64,000 nucleotides of DNA from Acidobacteriota bacterium (GCA_029263395.1 JAJCXO010000138.1:1-64000), one strand, 5' to 3'. Counted from the first letter of the stretch, positions 24,714 to 34,014 are shown. Numbers and translations are program-made. Notes: generated by a model from the letters alone, not told the origin.

Positions 24714-24899
24714 GCAGAGACTCTCGGTGATCTACCGGACGTGATAACAACGGGCGCAGAGGCTCTCGGTCATTTGCCGAACGCAAAGGCAACGGGTACA
24801 GGGGCTCTCGGTAATCTACCGGACACGAAAACAACGGGCGCAGAGGCTCTCGGTCATTTACCGGACGCGAGTGCACCGGGTGCAGGGCTCCCCGGGAAG
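24714..24899 (+). repeat. 42-bp tandem repeats, in frame after the phosphoesterase stop
   Basis: Four full units at 24714-24755, 24756-24797, 24798-24839 and 24840-24881, then a partial fifth. In the phosphoesterase frame each unit reads like GAEALGHLPDAKTT, and the frame stays open from the TGA at 24684 to the TGA at 24918. Several differences between units keep the amino acid (Leu as cta, ttg, cta, tta; Gly as ggc, ggt). The rest of 24687-25013 shows no gene. Confidence 0.8.
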
Positions 24900-25013
24900 T
24901 CAAATAGACTAACTATCTGACTCGATTCAAGCTCCCCAGAGCCCTCTTGTACAATCCGTCCAAACTCGAGCTTCTAACCTTGGAGATCTAGTGCTTGATA
25001 CCGCAGGAGACCC

Positions 25014-26384
25014 ATGATGCCCCTTCAAGCTCTCAACCCTGCTACCGGTAAGGTCATCAGACCTTACTCTGAAATGCTCCCGGCCGAAGTCGACGCCGCC
25101 ATCGACGACACTCACGAGTGTTTTCTAACCTGGCGCGACGTGCCGTTTGCCGAACGTGCCGAACGGATGCGAGAGGCTGCTCTGGTGCTGCGCAAGAAGC
25201 AGAACAACTACGCCCGGCTGATGGCGCTCGAAATGGGCAAACCGTTGCGTGAAGGCCGCGCCGAGATCGAGAAATGTGCTCTCACCTGCGATTACTACGC
25301 CGACCACGCAGAGACATTCCTGGCCCCCGAGCCGATAGCTACCGAGGCGGCCAAGAGCTTCGTCGCATTTGAGCCACTGGGGGTTGTGCTGGCGGTAATG
25401 CCGTGGAACTTCCCATTTTGGCAAGTCTTCCGCTTCGCCGCGCCAGGGCTGATGGCCGGCAACACCGCACTGCTCAAACACGCTAGCAACGTGCCGGGCT
25501 CGGCGTTGGCGATCGAGGAGGTGTTTCGCCTCTCAGGTTTTCCTGATCATGCGTTCCGTACCTTGCTGGTCGGCAGCCGCGCCGTGGCGCGGGTGATCGA
25601 GAATCCCAAAGTGGTGGCGACAACCCTCACTGGATCGACCCCCGCAGGGCGTGCGGTGGCAGCCGTCTCAGGGAGCCACCTCAAAAAGACGGTGCTCGAG
25701 CTAGGCGGTAGCGACCCCTACCTGATCCTCGATGACGCCGACGTCGACCATGCCGCCCAATGCTGTGCCACCAGCCGACTGATCAACGGCGGCCAGAGCT
25801 GCATCGCGGCCAAACGTTTTATCGTCGGACCGGAACGTCGCCAGGAGTTCGAAGAGAAGTTCCTGGACGCAATGCGATCGCGACGCATGGGCGACCCACT
25901 CGACGAAACCACCGATATCGGCCCTCAGGCGCGACACGATCTGCGCGACGAGCTCCACGATCAAGTTCGCCGCAGTATCGCAGCCGGTGCCGTCTGCCTG
26001 CTCGGTGGTGAAATCCCCGACTCACCCGGCGCCTTCTATCCTCCTACCGTGTTGACCGAAGTTGCACGTGGAATGCCAGCCTACGACGAAGAACTGTTCG
26101 GCCCGGTGGCGTCGATCATCCCGGTGGCTGACGACGAGGAAGCGATCCGGGTCGCCAACGACAGCCCGTTTGGGCTCGGCGCAGCCGTCTTCACCGCCGA
26201 CATCGAACGTGGCGAAGAGATCGCATACCGACGCCTGAACGCCGGCAGCTGTTTCGTCAACGACTTCGTCCGCTCCGATCCACGACTCCCCTTCGGCGGC
26301 GTCAAAACATCGGGTTACGGCCGAGAGTTGAGTCACTATGGGATCAAAGAATTCGTCAACCTCAAGACGGTCTACGTGCGTTGA
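25014..26384 (+). CDS. NAD(P)-dependent aldehyde dehydrogenase, succinate-semialdehyde type
   Basis: 456 residues. The ALDH active site is complete: Asn132 in MPWNFPFWQV, Glu229 in LELGGSDPY, and nucleophile Cys263 in NGGQSCIAAKRF. The C-terminal LPFGGVKTSGYGRELSHYGIKEF is typical of the succinate-semialdehyde dehydrogenase (GabD/Sad) branch, which oxidises succinate semialdehyde to succinate, although related short-chain aldehydes are possible. AGGAG precedes a double ATG at 25014 and 25017; the second is spaced better. The gene stands alone. Confidence 0.85.
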   Translation: MMPLQALNPATGKVIRPYSEMLPAEVDAAIDDTHECFLTWRDVPFAERAERMREAALVLRKKQNNYARLMALEMGKPLREGRAEIEKCALTCDYYADHAETFLAPEPIATEAAKSFVAFEPLGVVLAVMPWNFPFWQVFRFAAPGLMAGNTALLKHASNVPGSALAIEEVFRLSGFPDHAFRTLLVGSRAVARVIENPKVVATTLTGSTPAGRAVAAVSGSHLKKTVLELGGSDPYLILDDADVDHAAQCCATSRLINGGQSCIAAKRFIVGPERRQEFEEKFLDAMRSRRMGDPLDETTDIGPQARHDLRDELHDQVRRSIAAGAVCLLGGEIPDSPGAFYPPTVLTEVARGMPAYDEELFGPVASIIPVADDEEAIRVANDSPFGLGAAVFTADIERGEEIAYRRLNAGSCFVNDFVRSDPRLPFGGVKTSGYGRELSHYGIKEFVNLKTVYVR

Positions 26385-26397
26385 GCGACCTACCACG

Positions 26398-26437
26398 CTG
26401 TAGGTTTGGCCACGGGACTGTAGGTTCGGCCACGGGT
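26398..26437. repeat. Two copies of a 20-bp direct repeat after the aldehyde dehydrogenase
   Basis: CTGTAGGTTTGGCCACGGGA is followed directly by CTGTAGGTTCGGCCACGGGT, 14 bases after the stop. The period is not a multiple of three, and stops break every frame near it, so it is not coding. Confidence 0.6.
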
Positions 26438-26459
26438 CGCTCAGGGATGTCGTTTCTGC

Positions 26460-27377
26460 TCATGCTCTAGTTCGTCTGAGCTGGGTACCGATATCCACAA
26501 TCGCCGTGGCCAAGGCTTCAGGCACTTCCTCTTGCAGAAAATGTCCTGCCTGAGTGCGCGTCACTTTCGCCTCTGGGAAGGCCCGCTCGTGGCGCTTCAA
26601 GGCACGGCCCAAGATCGGATCGCGTTCGCCCCACACTAGGGCCACAGGGCCGCGAAAGCCAATCGCCCAAGCCTCGCCACGCCGCAGTTCGGGCATGCTG
26701 GGATGATCAGGGCTATCGGGCACCATGCGGGCGAGAGCCAAGGGCGCGACGCGATCGGCCCAGCCACGCAACGGCCAACGATAGGCACGAGCGACATCAC
26801 CACGGATCGAGCGTTTGTCACCCTGGGTAAAACGCATTACGTTCTGTGGAAATCCGAGTCCGCGGAACACCAAATCGCTGAACCCAGCCATTCGCGCAAA
26901 GCGGTGGAACGCCGTTCCGCGCGGAATAGGGGGTAATGCCACCGCGGTATTGGCGAGCACCAGTCCCGCCACACGATCCGCTAGGCGCGCCCCAACGGCC
27001 GCGATAATCGGGCCGCCCCAGTCTTGCCCAACCAGGATGGCTTCTTCGAGGTCGAGGGCATGGACAAGCTCAGCAATCGCATCCGCATGACGCTTCACCG
27101 AGTGATCTTGGAGCCGCGGCAAAACATCTGACAGCCCCAGGCCCAGTAAGTCCGGCGCCACTACACGACAGTCCTCGAGCTCAGCAATCACCTTACGCCA
27201 CAAAAAGCTCCAGGTAGGATTACCGTGGAGCATCAAGACCGGCCGCCCCTTTGCCGGCCCATGGTCGATATAGTGAATCGTCCGCTCAGCATCGCTCCCC
27301 TCTCGCAGGGTGTAGGTGCGCCGATGCAGCGGCAGCTGCGCAGCAATAAAGAGGGGCAGGGCGGGAGCCTTAGGCAT
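26460..27377 (-). CDS. Haloalkane-dehalogenase-like alpha/beta hydrolase
   Basis: 305 residues. The oxyanion segment is LMLHGNPTWSFLW with Asn53. The nucleophile elbow is VGQDWGGP, with Asp119 rather than Ser and the halide-binding Trp120 after it. The acid is Asp253 in VWGERDP and the base His279 in AGHFLQEE. Asp as nucleophile with the DW pair and HGNP is the haloalkane dehalogenase (or epoxide-hydrolase-like) signature, so C-halogen or related hydrolysis is likely, but the natural substrate cannot be told. It is divergent from the aldolase-fold gene at 27544, with a shared control region of about 165 bases. Confidence 0.75.
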   Translation of the reverse strand: MPKAPALPLFIAAQLPLHRRTYTLREGSDAERTIHYIDHGPAKGRPVLMLHGNPTWSFLWRKVIAELEDCRVVAPDLLGLGLSDVLPRLQDHSVKRHADAIAELVHALDLEEAILVGQDWGGPIIAAVGARLADRVAGLVLANTAVALPPIPRGTAFHRFARMAGFSDLVFRGLGFPQNVMRFTQGDKRSIRGDVARAYRWPLRGWADRVAPLALARMVPDSPDHPSMPELRRGEAWAIGFRGPVALVWGERDPILGRALKRHERAFPEAKVTRTQAGHFLQEEVPEALATAIVDIGTQLRRTRA

Positions 27378-27543
27378 GGCTTTCTCTCGACCAGGATGGA
27401 CCTGTATGCTCGACCCGATCAGTCTAGCGCGGTGAGGACTCTTGTCCTTATACAGTAAGAGCCATCGGTGAAACTTCCAACATCAAGTAGACGTTCAGCC
27501 TTAACGAAAACTCCTTGTCGCCTTGGATTGTGGGAGACGTTCG

Positions 27544-28227
27544 ATGATCGATGAAGGTGCCATCAAGTTCGAAGCCGCCCACCGCGAGCAGCCGCTGGCA
27601 TCGCGTCGATTCGCCGAGGCAGCCTGCCGACTCCTAGCTTGGCGCGAGATCTTTGCCAAAACCGGGTTGGTAGGCCAGGAACCGGGGCTCTACGGTGGAT
27701 TCGGTTACGGCAATGTCAGCTGTCGGGTCGGCCCGTTATCAGTCCCCCGGCGACAGCGGGCATTCCTGATCACTGGCACCCAGACCTCCGGCAAGGCCTG
27801 TATGTCCCTGGCCGATCTATGTGTGGTCGAGCGTTGCGAACCGCTCCGCAACCGAGTCGAGAGTTACGGCACGACCCTACCGTCCTCTGAATCGTTGACC
27901 CACGGCGCTATTTACGATCTCGGCTCTCACATCCGTTTCGTCTTCCACGCTCATTCTCCGACCATTTGGCGGCGGGCTGCGGCGCTGCGTATCCCCACCA
28001 CCGATCCTCAGGTGGCTTACGGCACTCCAGAAATGGCCCGTGAAGTCGAGCGGCTATGGCAGACTACCCCCCTCTCGGATCTCGGCATTCTCTCGATGGG
28101 CGGCCACGAAGACGGTGTCATCGCTTTCGGCCGCAGCGCGGCGGAGGCTGGGCAGATCACACTTCGTTACCTCGCCAGAGCCTATGAGGCAACCTGCGCA
28201 GAAGGCGGCGGTCTCTGCGCCCTTTGA
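27544..28227 (+). CDS. Class II aldolase/adducin-fold protein
   Basis: 227 residues from the ATG at 27544. It follows the class II aldolase order: GYGNVSCRVG, FLITGTQTSG, LPSSESLTHGAIY, the metal-binding VFHAHSPTIW, and a final GGHEDGVIAFG with the third His. Families with this fold include L-fuculose-phosphate and L-ribulose-phosphate enzymes and methylthioribulose-phosphate dehydratase. The ESLTHGAIY segment has Glu and His where those enzymes bind metal. Neighbours do not show a pathway, so no specific reaction is assigned. Confidence 0.7.
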   Translation: MIDEGAIKFEAAHREQPLASRRFAEAACRLLAWREIFAKTGLVGQEPGLYGGFGYGNVSCRVGPLSVPRRQRAFLITGTQTSGKACMSLADLCVVERCEPLRNRVESYGTTLPSSESLTHGAIYDLGSHIRFVFHAHSPTIWRRAAALRIPTTDPQVAYGTPEMAREVERLWQTTPLSDLGILSMGGHEDGVIAFGRSAAEAGQITLRYLARAYEATCAEGGGLCAL

Positions 28228-28236
28228 AACAACTAG

Positions 28237-28266
28237 GCCGATCTTGAAGAGGCGAGATTGATCGGC
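28237..28266. terminator. Inverted repeat between convergent genes
   Basis: GCCGATC and GATCGGC, 16 bases apart, lie between the aldolase-fold gene (ending 28227) and mltA (ending 28275). With no T-run it is only a weak terminator candidate for both directions. Confidence 0.3.
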
Positions 28267-28274
28267 AAGAAGAC

Positions 28275-29591
28275 CTAGCCCTCCAGTTCTTCCTCTTCGA
28301 CTCGCGGGACGAGGAAAAACAGCCGGCCCCCTTGTTTCATGACTCCTGCACGCTCAGCAGCCTCGGCGCCTCGGCCCCAAAAAAAGTCAGCACGATTCGC
28401 ACCGCGGATCGCGCCCCCACGATCCTGAGCAAACACGAAACGCGTCAAGGGCGCCTCGGCCACCGTGCGGCCATCCGTGCCCATCGCCGGTAGATCGGTG
28501 ACGACGAAACCGAAAGCGCCGGAGGGAAAGAGTTTCTGATCGACCGCTATCGAGCGTCCGGCTGTGACTGGAAAACCCAGGTTGCCGAGCGGCGGGCCAT
28601 CCAGCCAGCGGAAGAAGACTACGGAAGTGTTGTAGTCGAGCACGCGGTCGATGTCGTCGGGATGTTCAGCCAAGTAGGAACGAATCGACTGCATGGAAAC
28701 CTTTTCGCGCTCGATCTTGCCTTCGTCGATCAACAGACGGCCAATCGAACGATATTCTCGACCGTTGGCACCGGCATAGCCGATTCGTCGTTCACTGCCG
28801 CTGGGTAAACGCAGCACACCCGATCCCTGAACCTCGATGAAAAAAAGATCAACCCGATCCTCGGCCCAGGCGATCTCGCGACCGCGCAGCACACCGGTGC
28901 GCCGGATCTCGCCACGATCGGGATAGGGCACCAACGTCTTGCCGCGCAGACGACCGGCGGTGCGCATGCCCTTCCATTGCTCGGAGAACAGGCCAAGATC
29001 AACCTTGATGATGTCGCCGGGCGGGCTGTAGATCGGCACGTTGAATCGGCTGGTCCGGCGCAAGCTGCCTTCAATCACCGGCACGTAATACCCGGTGAAC
29101 AGCATCTCGCCCTCAGCGTTGCCGACGCTCTCCAAAACATCGAAGGCCTGGGCGATGCGAACCGCCAGCTCTTCAGGGCTCGGATCACCATCCAGCCAGG
29201 AGTCCATCAGGGTTAATGCTGCTCGCAACTCGGCCGCTTCGACCCGCCGAGGCCCAAACACAAAAACCCGATCCGATTTCTGTCGAGCCAACCAACGCAG
29301 ATTACGATCCAGCGCAAGCCGCAAGCTCTCCCAATTGCCATCATCAAGCAGCAACGGGAGTTGGTCGCGAGGCACTAGCCGCAAGGCGGTCTCGCGGGTG
29401 ACCGGTATCGGCTCAACCTCGATCGGCTCGGGCACCGGCGCCGCCGGTGGACGTGAGCAAGCGGCAGCAGCACACAAGGCCACGGTGCCTAGAGTTCTGG
29501 CGCCTAGAGTTACGGTGCCAACTGTTAAGGCGCCAGCCTTACGCAAGACACTGGCAAAAAGCTGCAACCCCATCCTCATCCAACCTGCCAT
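28275..29591 (-). CDS. mltA: Membrane-bound lytic murein transglycosylase A
   Basis: 438 residues. A lipobox-like AAAACS gives a lipidated Cys near residue 45, so the enzyme is an outer-membrane or periplasmic lipoprotein. The MltA domain includes GEMLFTGYYVPVIEGS and RGKTLVPYPDRGEIRR. The C-terminal 3D barrel carries the catalytic Asp region FVFAQDRGGAIRGANRADFFWG. The enzyme cleaves peptidoglycan glycan strands, leaving 1,6-anhydromuramyl ends. It begins two bases past the trpS stop and is probably co-transcribed with trpS. The signal peptide is stretched by four 15-bp repeat units (29481-29540). Confidence 0.85.
   Translation of the reverse strand: MAGWMRMGLQLFASVLRKAGALTVGTVTLGARTLGTVALCAAAACSRPPAAPVPEPIEVEPIPVTRETALRLVPRDQLPLLLDDGNWESLRLALDRNLRWLARQKSDRVFVFGPRRVEAAELRAALTLMDSWLDGDPSPEELAVRIAQAFDVLESVGNAEGEMLFTGYYVPVIEGSLRRTSRFNVPIYSPPGDIIKVDLGLFSEQWKGMRTAGRLRGKTLVPYPDRGEIRRTGVLRGREIAWAEDRVDLFFIEVQGSGVLRLPSGSERRIGYAGANGREYRSIGRLLIDEGKIEREKVSMQSIRSYLAEHPDDIDRVLDYNTSVVFFRWLDGPPLGNLGFPVTAGRSIAVDQKLFPSGAFGFVVTDLPAMGTDGRTVAEAPLTRFVFAQDRGGAIRGANRADFFWGRGAEAAERAGVMKQGGRLFFLVPRVEEEELEG
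29481..29540 (-). repeat. Four degenerate 15-bp units inside the mltA signal peptide
   Basis: On the plus strand the units start at 29481, 29496, 29511 and 29526, each like CACGGTGCCTAGAGT. On the coding strand they give a five-residue period in AGALTVGTVTLGARTLGTVA, just before the lipobox. Confidence 0.7.
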
Positions 29592-29592
29592 G

Positions 29593-30615
29593 TTACAGCT
29601 CGGCCGGGACGATGAAGCCCATCTTCTCCTTCATCTCGCGAACTTTGGGCTCCGCTATCGACCGCGCCCGCTCGGCACCGATCGCCATCAACCGATCGAG
29701 CTCACCACGATCTTCCATCAGCTCTTCGTAGCGGCTACGAATCGGAGCCACCGCATCGATCACCACTTCGGCGACAGTCTTCTTGAGATCGCCGTACCCA
29801 CGCGCTGTACTGAAGTCCGCCTCGACCTCGTCTTGGCTCTTGGAGGTCAGCACCTGGTAAATGGTCAACAGATTGTTGACGCCGGCTTTCTCGGGCGAAT
29901 CGTCAAACACGATCTCACGGCCAGAATCGGTGACCGCACGTTTGATGGCACGGCGGATCTCGTCATCCGAGTCGGTCAAGGCAACTGCATGTCCGCGCAC
30001 CGACGCTGAACTCTTGGACATCTTGGCAGTCGGATCGTCGAGCCCCATGATGCGAGCCCCGACCTTGGGGATCATCGGCTCCGGGACAACCAGCGTTGGA
30101 CCATAGAGATGGTTGTAACGCTGGGCAATATCGCGCGCCAGCTCGATGTGCTGTTTTTGATCTTCCCCAACCGGCACCTCATGGGCGCTGTAGAGCAAGA
30201 TGTCGGCAGCTTGCAACACCGGATAGGTCATCAAACCGGTGAGGACACTCTCTTGCTTGGCCGCTTTCGCTTTGTACTGCGTCATCCGCTCGAGCCAACC
30301 GATCGGCGTGACGCAGTTGAGCAGCCAGGCGCCTTCGGCATGAGCTCGGACATGGCTCTGCACGAATAGCGTAGTGCGTCGTGGATCGATGCCTGCAGCG
30401 AGCAGAAAGGCCATCAACCGACGGGTCTGATCTCGCAATTCGTCAGGGTCTTGGTAGACCGTGACCGCATGGAGATCCACCACACAAATGAAGTTTTCTT
30501 TTTCTCCCTGCTCGTCAACCCAGCGACGGATCGCGCCGAGGTAGTTCCCGAGATGGAGGTTGCCTGAGGGCTGAATGCCAGAAAAGACGCGTCGTTTTGA
30601 AGTGGGATCAGACAT
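29593..30615 (-). CDS. trpS: Tryptophanyl-tRNA synthetase
   Basis: 340 residues, the usual bacterial length. It shows the class I signatures: PSGNLHLGNYLGA (HIGH-type) near residue 16 and AKMSKSSAS (KMSKS) near 197, with CVTPIGWLERMTQ and VGEDQKQHIELARDI between them, typical of TrpS. It charges tRNA-Trp in the cytoplasm. The ATG at 30615 has only a weak ribosome site. mltA follows with a two-base gap. The 158-base leader upstream has no Trp-rich leader peptide. Confidence 0.93.
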   Translation of the reverse strand: MSDPTSKRRVFSGIQPSGNLHLGNYLGAIRRWVDEQGEKENFICVVDLHAVTVYQDPDELRDQTRRLMAFLLAAGIDPRRTTLFVQSHVRAHAEGAWLLNCVTPIGWLERMTQYKAKAAKQESVLTGLMTYPVLQAADILLYSAHEVPVGEDQKQHIELARDIAQRYNHLYGPTLVVPEPMIPKVGARIMGLDDPTAKMSKSSASVRGHAVALTDSDDEIRRAIKRAVTDSGREIVFDDSPEKAGVNNLLTIYQVLTSKSQDEVEADFSTARGYGDLKKTVAEVVIDAVAPIRSRYEELMEDRGELDRLMAIGAERARSIAEPKVREMKEKMGFIVPAEL

Positions 30616-30773
30616 AGCACCACAGTTGGTTACAAGAAGTTTCAGTGGGGGGCGAGTCGGGCGACGGTATCACACCGGATTGACAACCCATGAATTGGTC
30701 CGTTTCGCAACCCGACACCGCCGAGGACGCTATGCCAACGGCATGGCCATCGGCTCCTCCTCGCCGTGAAATT

Positions 30774-31112
30774 TCAGAGCAGCTTCGAGCCCAGCGGGAC
30801 GGACTGGTCCGGTACGCACAGCACAACCGCTCCGTCCTCGTCATGGAAGCCGGTGACCAGGCACTCCGACCTGATGGGGCCGATTTGTTTCTTGGGAAAG
30901 TTGACCACTGCCACCACCAGCCGACCGATCAGGTCCTTCGGCTGGTAGTGGGTGGTGATCTGGGCGCTCGACTTCTTGACGCCGATCTCGTCGCCAAAGT
31001 CGACCTGCAGGATGTAAGCCGGTTTGCGCGCCTGCGGGAACGGTTGAGCGTCGATGACGCGGCCCACCCGAAGTTCAACTCGGGTGAAGTCATCCCATGC
31101 AATCGATTCCAA
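30774..31112 (-). CDS. CsaA-like tRNA-binding-domain protein
   Basis: 112 residues starting at a TTG (31112) with GGGGAG upstream. It is a stand-alone OB-fold tRNA-binding domain: VELRVGRVIDAQPFP, YILQVDFGDEIGVKKSSAQIT, VVAVVNFPKKQIGPIRSECLV and the end VPLGSKLL. These match CsaA, described as a chaperone-like or tRNA-binding protein. The gene is 20 bases after the DUF4412 protein and upstream of trpS on the same strand. Confidence 0.8.
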   Translation of the reverse strand: MESIAWDDFTRVELRVGRVIDAQPFPQARKPAYILQVDFGDEIGVKKSSAQITTHYQPKDLIGRLVVAVVNFPKKQIGPIRSECLVTGFHDEDGAVVLCVPDQSVPLGSKLL

Positions 31113-31131
31113 GTGCTCTCCCCATCCCGCT

Positions 31132-31845
31132 CTATTTTTCGAGCGACGACTTTTTCTTCTTGTAGCCTTTAGGTGGCTCGAACGTTCCGGCCGGGATCGC
31201 GCCTTTGCGAACTTCCGTCGCTTCGCTCTCGCTCTGAACTTTCAAACCGATCACTTTGGTGTCGATTTTGGTCATCAAAGGAAAGCCTTCGATCTCCTTC
31301 ATCGCTTCGTACAACTTGTCGAAGCGACTCGCCATCGGCCCCATCATTGCGTAGGTCATCTTCTTGGCATCGTGATACTGCAGCGGGGCCTTCAAATCTC
31401 GAGCCGCCCAGAGCTCAAATTGAAACTTCTGGCCTATTCTCATCAAGTAGTGGTCACATGCATACCCTGCAACCTGTCGGCTGTCGCTGCCCTTTGTGAC
31501 CTCAACCTCGGTTTCCGAGCCGAGCATTGCCGACATCATTGGATTGCCTTCGAGCATCTGCTCGAGTTCCACAAAATGTTGACGTAATGCCTCCAAGCTG
31601 GTCTCTTCGTACTTCTTCTTCTTGTGATCGATGTGGATCATGCGCCCCGAGGTGAGATCCATGATGGTGTCGAAACGCCCGTCGGAGGTTCGCACTTTGT
31701 CGGTGGTGATGTACTGCGTTGAGGTCGTCGAGCCGCCTTTACCATCCGTGACCTTCGACACGACCGTGAGGTCGTCAGCAATCGCTGGCACGGTGAGGGC
31801 AAGAATAAGGAGGCAGACGGTCGGGTAGAACAAACGAGTCTTCAT
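31132..31845 (-). CDS. Secreted DUF4412-type protein
   Basis: 237 residues with a clear signal peptide (LFYPTVCLLILALTVPAIA). The pattern ITTDKVRTSDGRFDTIMDLTSGRMIHIDHKKKKYEE, then a central helical region and VAGYACDHYLMRIG, fits the DUF4412 group of periplasmic, lipoprotein-carrier-like proteins. The tail is very Lys-rich (PPKGYKKKKSSLEK). Function is unknown; the fold may bind a hydrophobic ligand. Confidence 0.65.
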   Translation of the reverse strand: MKTRLFYPTVCLLILALTVPAIADDLTVVSKVTDGKGGSTTSTQYITTDKVRTSDGRFDTIMDLTSGRMIHIDHKKKKYEETSLEALRQHFVELEQMLEGNPMMSAMLGSETEVEVTKGSDSRQVAGYACDHYLMRIGQKFQFELWAARDLKAPLQYHDAKKMTYAMMGPMASRFDKLYEAMKEIEGFPLMTKIDTKVIGLKVQSESEATEVRKGAIPAGTFEPPKGYKKKKSSLEK

Positions 31846-31906
31846 ACTTTAGATGTCTCCAGCGGGGTTGCGAGGGGCGGATCAGGGATCGGGACCGATC
31901 GGCGCT

Positions 31907-32443
31907 CTAGAAGCGCAGGATCGCTCCGAGAGTGATGGCGTCGGTATCGGCGTCGTCGAGATCACTGAACGCGTTGGCACGATAATTCGCGTTGATGTCG
32001 ATACGGATCTTTGGCAACAGGGTCAACACATAACCGACCCGGACGGCGTAGAAGGGATCGGAAATGTCGTCCTGTAGGCCGCCGGAATATGTGACCCCAA
32101 TTCCGAGGGCGCCGTAGATCTTGTTGCCAATGATGATGAAACCAACTGGCGAGATGGATGAATCCGGAGATCCGGAAAAACCGCCATCGTAATACTCGAG
32201 ATCAATCTCAAACTTCATCAACGACCCAGGATCGTATTGGTAGGAAAACACCCAGGCCAAACCATCGTCTTCGATATCGTCGAGGCCATCGTCGGCCAGA
32301 TCGTCAACGGTTTTCCAAAACTGTGCACCGACACCCCAACGATGTTCACCGGCAGCAGCATCGGTAGCCGAGGTCAAACAGAAAACCAAGCAGATCGTCG
32401 TCAGGACCTTGAGTCGTAGCGGAGTCGATAGATGTCTAATCAT
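31907..32443 (-). CDS. Small outer-membrane beta-barrel-like protein
   Basis: 178 residues. A signal peptide ends near ATDAAAG. The mature part has alternating hydrophobic strands (WGVGAQFWKTV, LAWVFSYQYDP, GALGIGVTYSG, IRIDINANYR) and ends ITLGAILRF with a terminal Phe, the outer-membrane insertion signal for barrels. It is about the size of an eight-stranded barrel. An Asp-rich loop (LADDGLDDIEDDG) faces one side. Function unknown. Confidence 0.6.
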   Translation of the reverse strand: MIRHLSTPLRLKVLTTICLVFCLTSATDAAAGEHRWGVGAQFWKTVDDLADDGLDDIEDDGLAWVFSYQYDPGSLMKFEIDLEYYDGGFSGSPDSSISPVGFIIIGNKIYGALGIGVTYSGGLQDDISDPFYAVRVGYVLTLLPKIRIDINANYRANAFSDLDDADTDAITLGAILRF

Positions 32444-32661
32444 GGGTTTGCTCTTAGTTGTAAATCCTGTTGCGTCAACGGCCAGCAGCGAATCCGTCGC
32501 GAGGATAGCACAATGGCTATACTCGTTCAGGCGCTCTCTTCACCGCGACCCTGGTAAGTCACAGATTGAGAGAGGACAGACTCCTGCTACCATCAGGTGG
32601 CAACTATTCATCTTGTCCCGCAACCTCTTCGGCCCGCATGCTTCTCCTGGAGACTCCAACC

Positions 32662-33987
32662 ATGAAGCCCAAGCTCAGCTCTGCTCTGCCGCTACTCTCG
32701 TTGCCTGGAATCCTGCTGCTCAGTCTGTTGACCGTGGTTCTCGGCGGTTTAGCACCAAGAGCTTCAGCCGACGAAGCCCAAACTTGGATCACCCTTGGTG
32801 CTGATGCCTTCGCGACCCTCCAAGAAGACGCGGACGTCACCCGCGGACGGCACCCGTTGACTAACTACGGCGAAAGCTCCGATGTGGTGATGACTCGGGT
32901 CCCAACCCGGGTGCTGGCCGACATCTCGGCCAAGATTCACACTGCCCATCGACGCTGCGGCGGATTCATGGCCCATCGCACGCTGCAACAAGCCCAGGAG
33001 GCACTCGACCGGGCTGGTGCCGCGGACCGCGGAGCACCGATCGCCTACATTCTCGATCGCCAGGCACAAGTCCAACAATTGGCGGACCAAGTCCAAGAAG
33101 CGCCAATTTTGGCCACAATGGCCTCTTTGTCGAATGATTTCAACAATCGCTACCACGCCCATCCGTCGGGCACATCGGCTTCGGAATGGATCCGCAATCG
33201 ATGGCAGAGTTATGCTTTGGGGCGGTCGGATGTCATCGTCGAACTGGTCTCGCATCCCGGCGCAACCTCTCAACCTTCGGTAGTCTTGACCATCCCAGGG
33301 ACCACGCTGCCGGACGAAGTGATCGTACTTGGCGCCCACCTCGACTCGATCGCTGGAGGTACCAGCAATCCTGATTTCCTGGCTCCTGGTGCTGACGATG
33401 ACGCGTCCGGTATCGCTGTGCTCAGTGAGGTCATCCGCGTCACCCTTGCAGGGGATTTCCGACCGCAACGGACCGTTTCATTCATGGGTTACGCCGCCGA
33501 AGAAGTTGGATTGGTAGGTTCCCAAGCCATTGCGACCGCTTATCGGGCAGCTGGCACCAATGTAGTGGCCGTGCTGCAATTCGATCTCGCAGCCTTCAAC
33601 GGGTCGACTGAGGATTTTGGCCTACTCACCGATCGCACCAACTCCACGCTGACGACATTCGTCACCGAATTGATCGACACATATCAACCGACCCTGCTGT
33701 GGACTCTGACCGCCTGTGGCTACGGCTGCTCGGACCATGCTTCCTGGCATGCTCAGGGTTACCCCACCGCAATGCCGACGGAAGCTCGTTTCGGCGAACA
33801 CAACCAGGCCATCCACACGACGTCAGATACCGTCGCGACACTCAATAACAGCGCCGCGCACGCCGCCAAGTTCGCTCGGTTGGGAGTGGCGTTCGCAGTC
33901 GAAATCGGCATCGATGGTGGCGGGGAGATCTTCGCCAACGGCTTCGAGGAAGGCTCGACTAACGGCTGGTCAAGCACCACTCGCTAG
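32662..33987 (+). CDS. Secreted M28-family aminopeptidase
   Basis: 441 residues from the ATG at 32662 (GGAG nearby). A signal peptide covers about the first 36 residues. The M28 dizinc site is visible: His226 in LGAHLDSIA, bridging Asp245 in PGADDDASG, and catalytic Glu280 and Glu281 in YAAEEVGLVG. A later Asp (FDLAAFNG) and a final His in AIHTTSDT complete it. This is the leucyl-aminopeptidase (Vibrio-like) layout, releasing N-terminal residues from peptides outside the cell. The tail EIFANGFEEGSTNGWSS resembles a common C-terminal end in secreted Acidobacteriota proteins. Confidence 0.85.
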   Translation: MKPKLSSALPLLSLPGILLLSLLTVVLGGLAPRASADEAQTWITLGADAFATLQEDADVTRGRHPLTNYGESSDVVMTRVPTRVLADISAKIHTAHRRCGGFMAHRTLQQAQEALDRAGAADRGAPIAYILDRQAQVQQLADQVQEAPILATMASLSNDFNNRYHAHPSGTSASEWIRNRWQSYALGRSDVIVELVSHPGATSQPSVVLTIPGTTLPDEVIVLGAHLDSIAGGTSNPDFLAPGADDDASGIAVLSEVIRVTLAGDFRPQRTVSFMGYAAEEVGLVGSQAIATAYRAAGTNVVAVLQFDLAAFNGSTEDFGLLTDRTNSTLTTFVTELIDTYQPTLLWTLTACGYGCSDHASWHAQGYPTAMPTEARFGEHNQAIHTTSDTVATLNNSAAHAAKFARLGVAFAVEIGIDGGGEIFANGFEEGSTNGWSSTTR

Positions 33988-34014
33988 CTGGTCCGCAGTC
34001 CAGCAAGCCGCGAT

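Noticed and set aside
24714-24899. The 42-bp array as a CRISPR array
   Set aside because: Units are directly joined without spacers, vary between copies and keep a reading frame; no cas genes are near.
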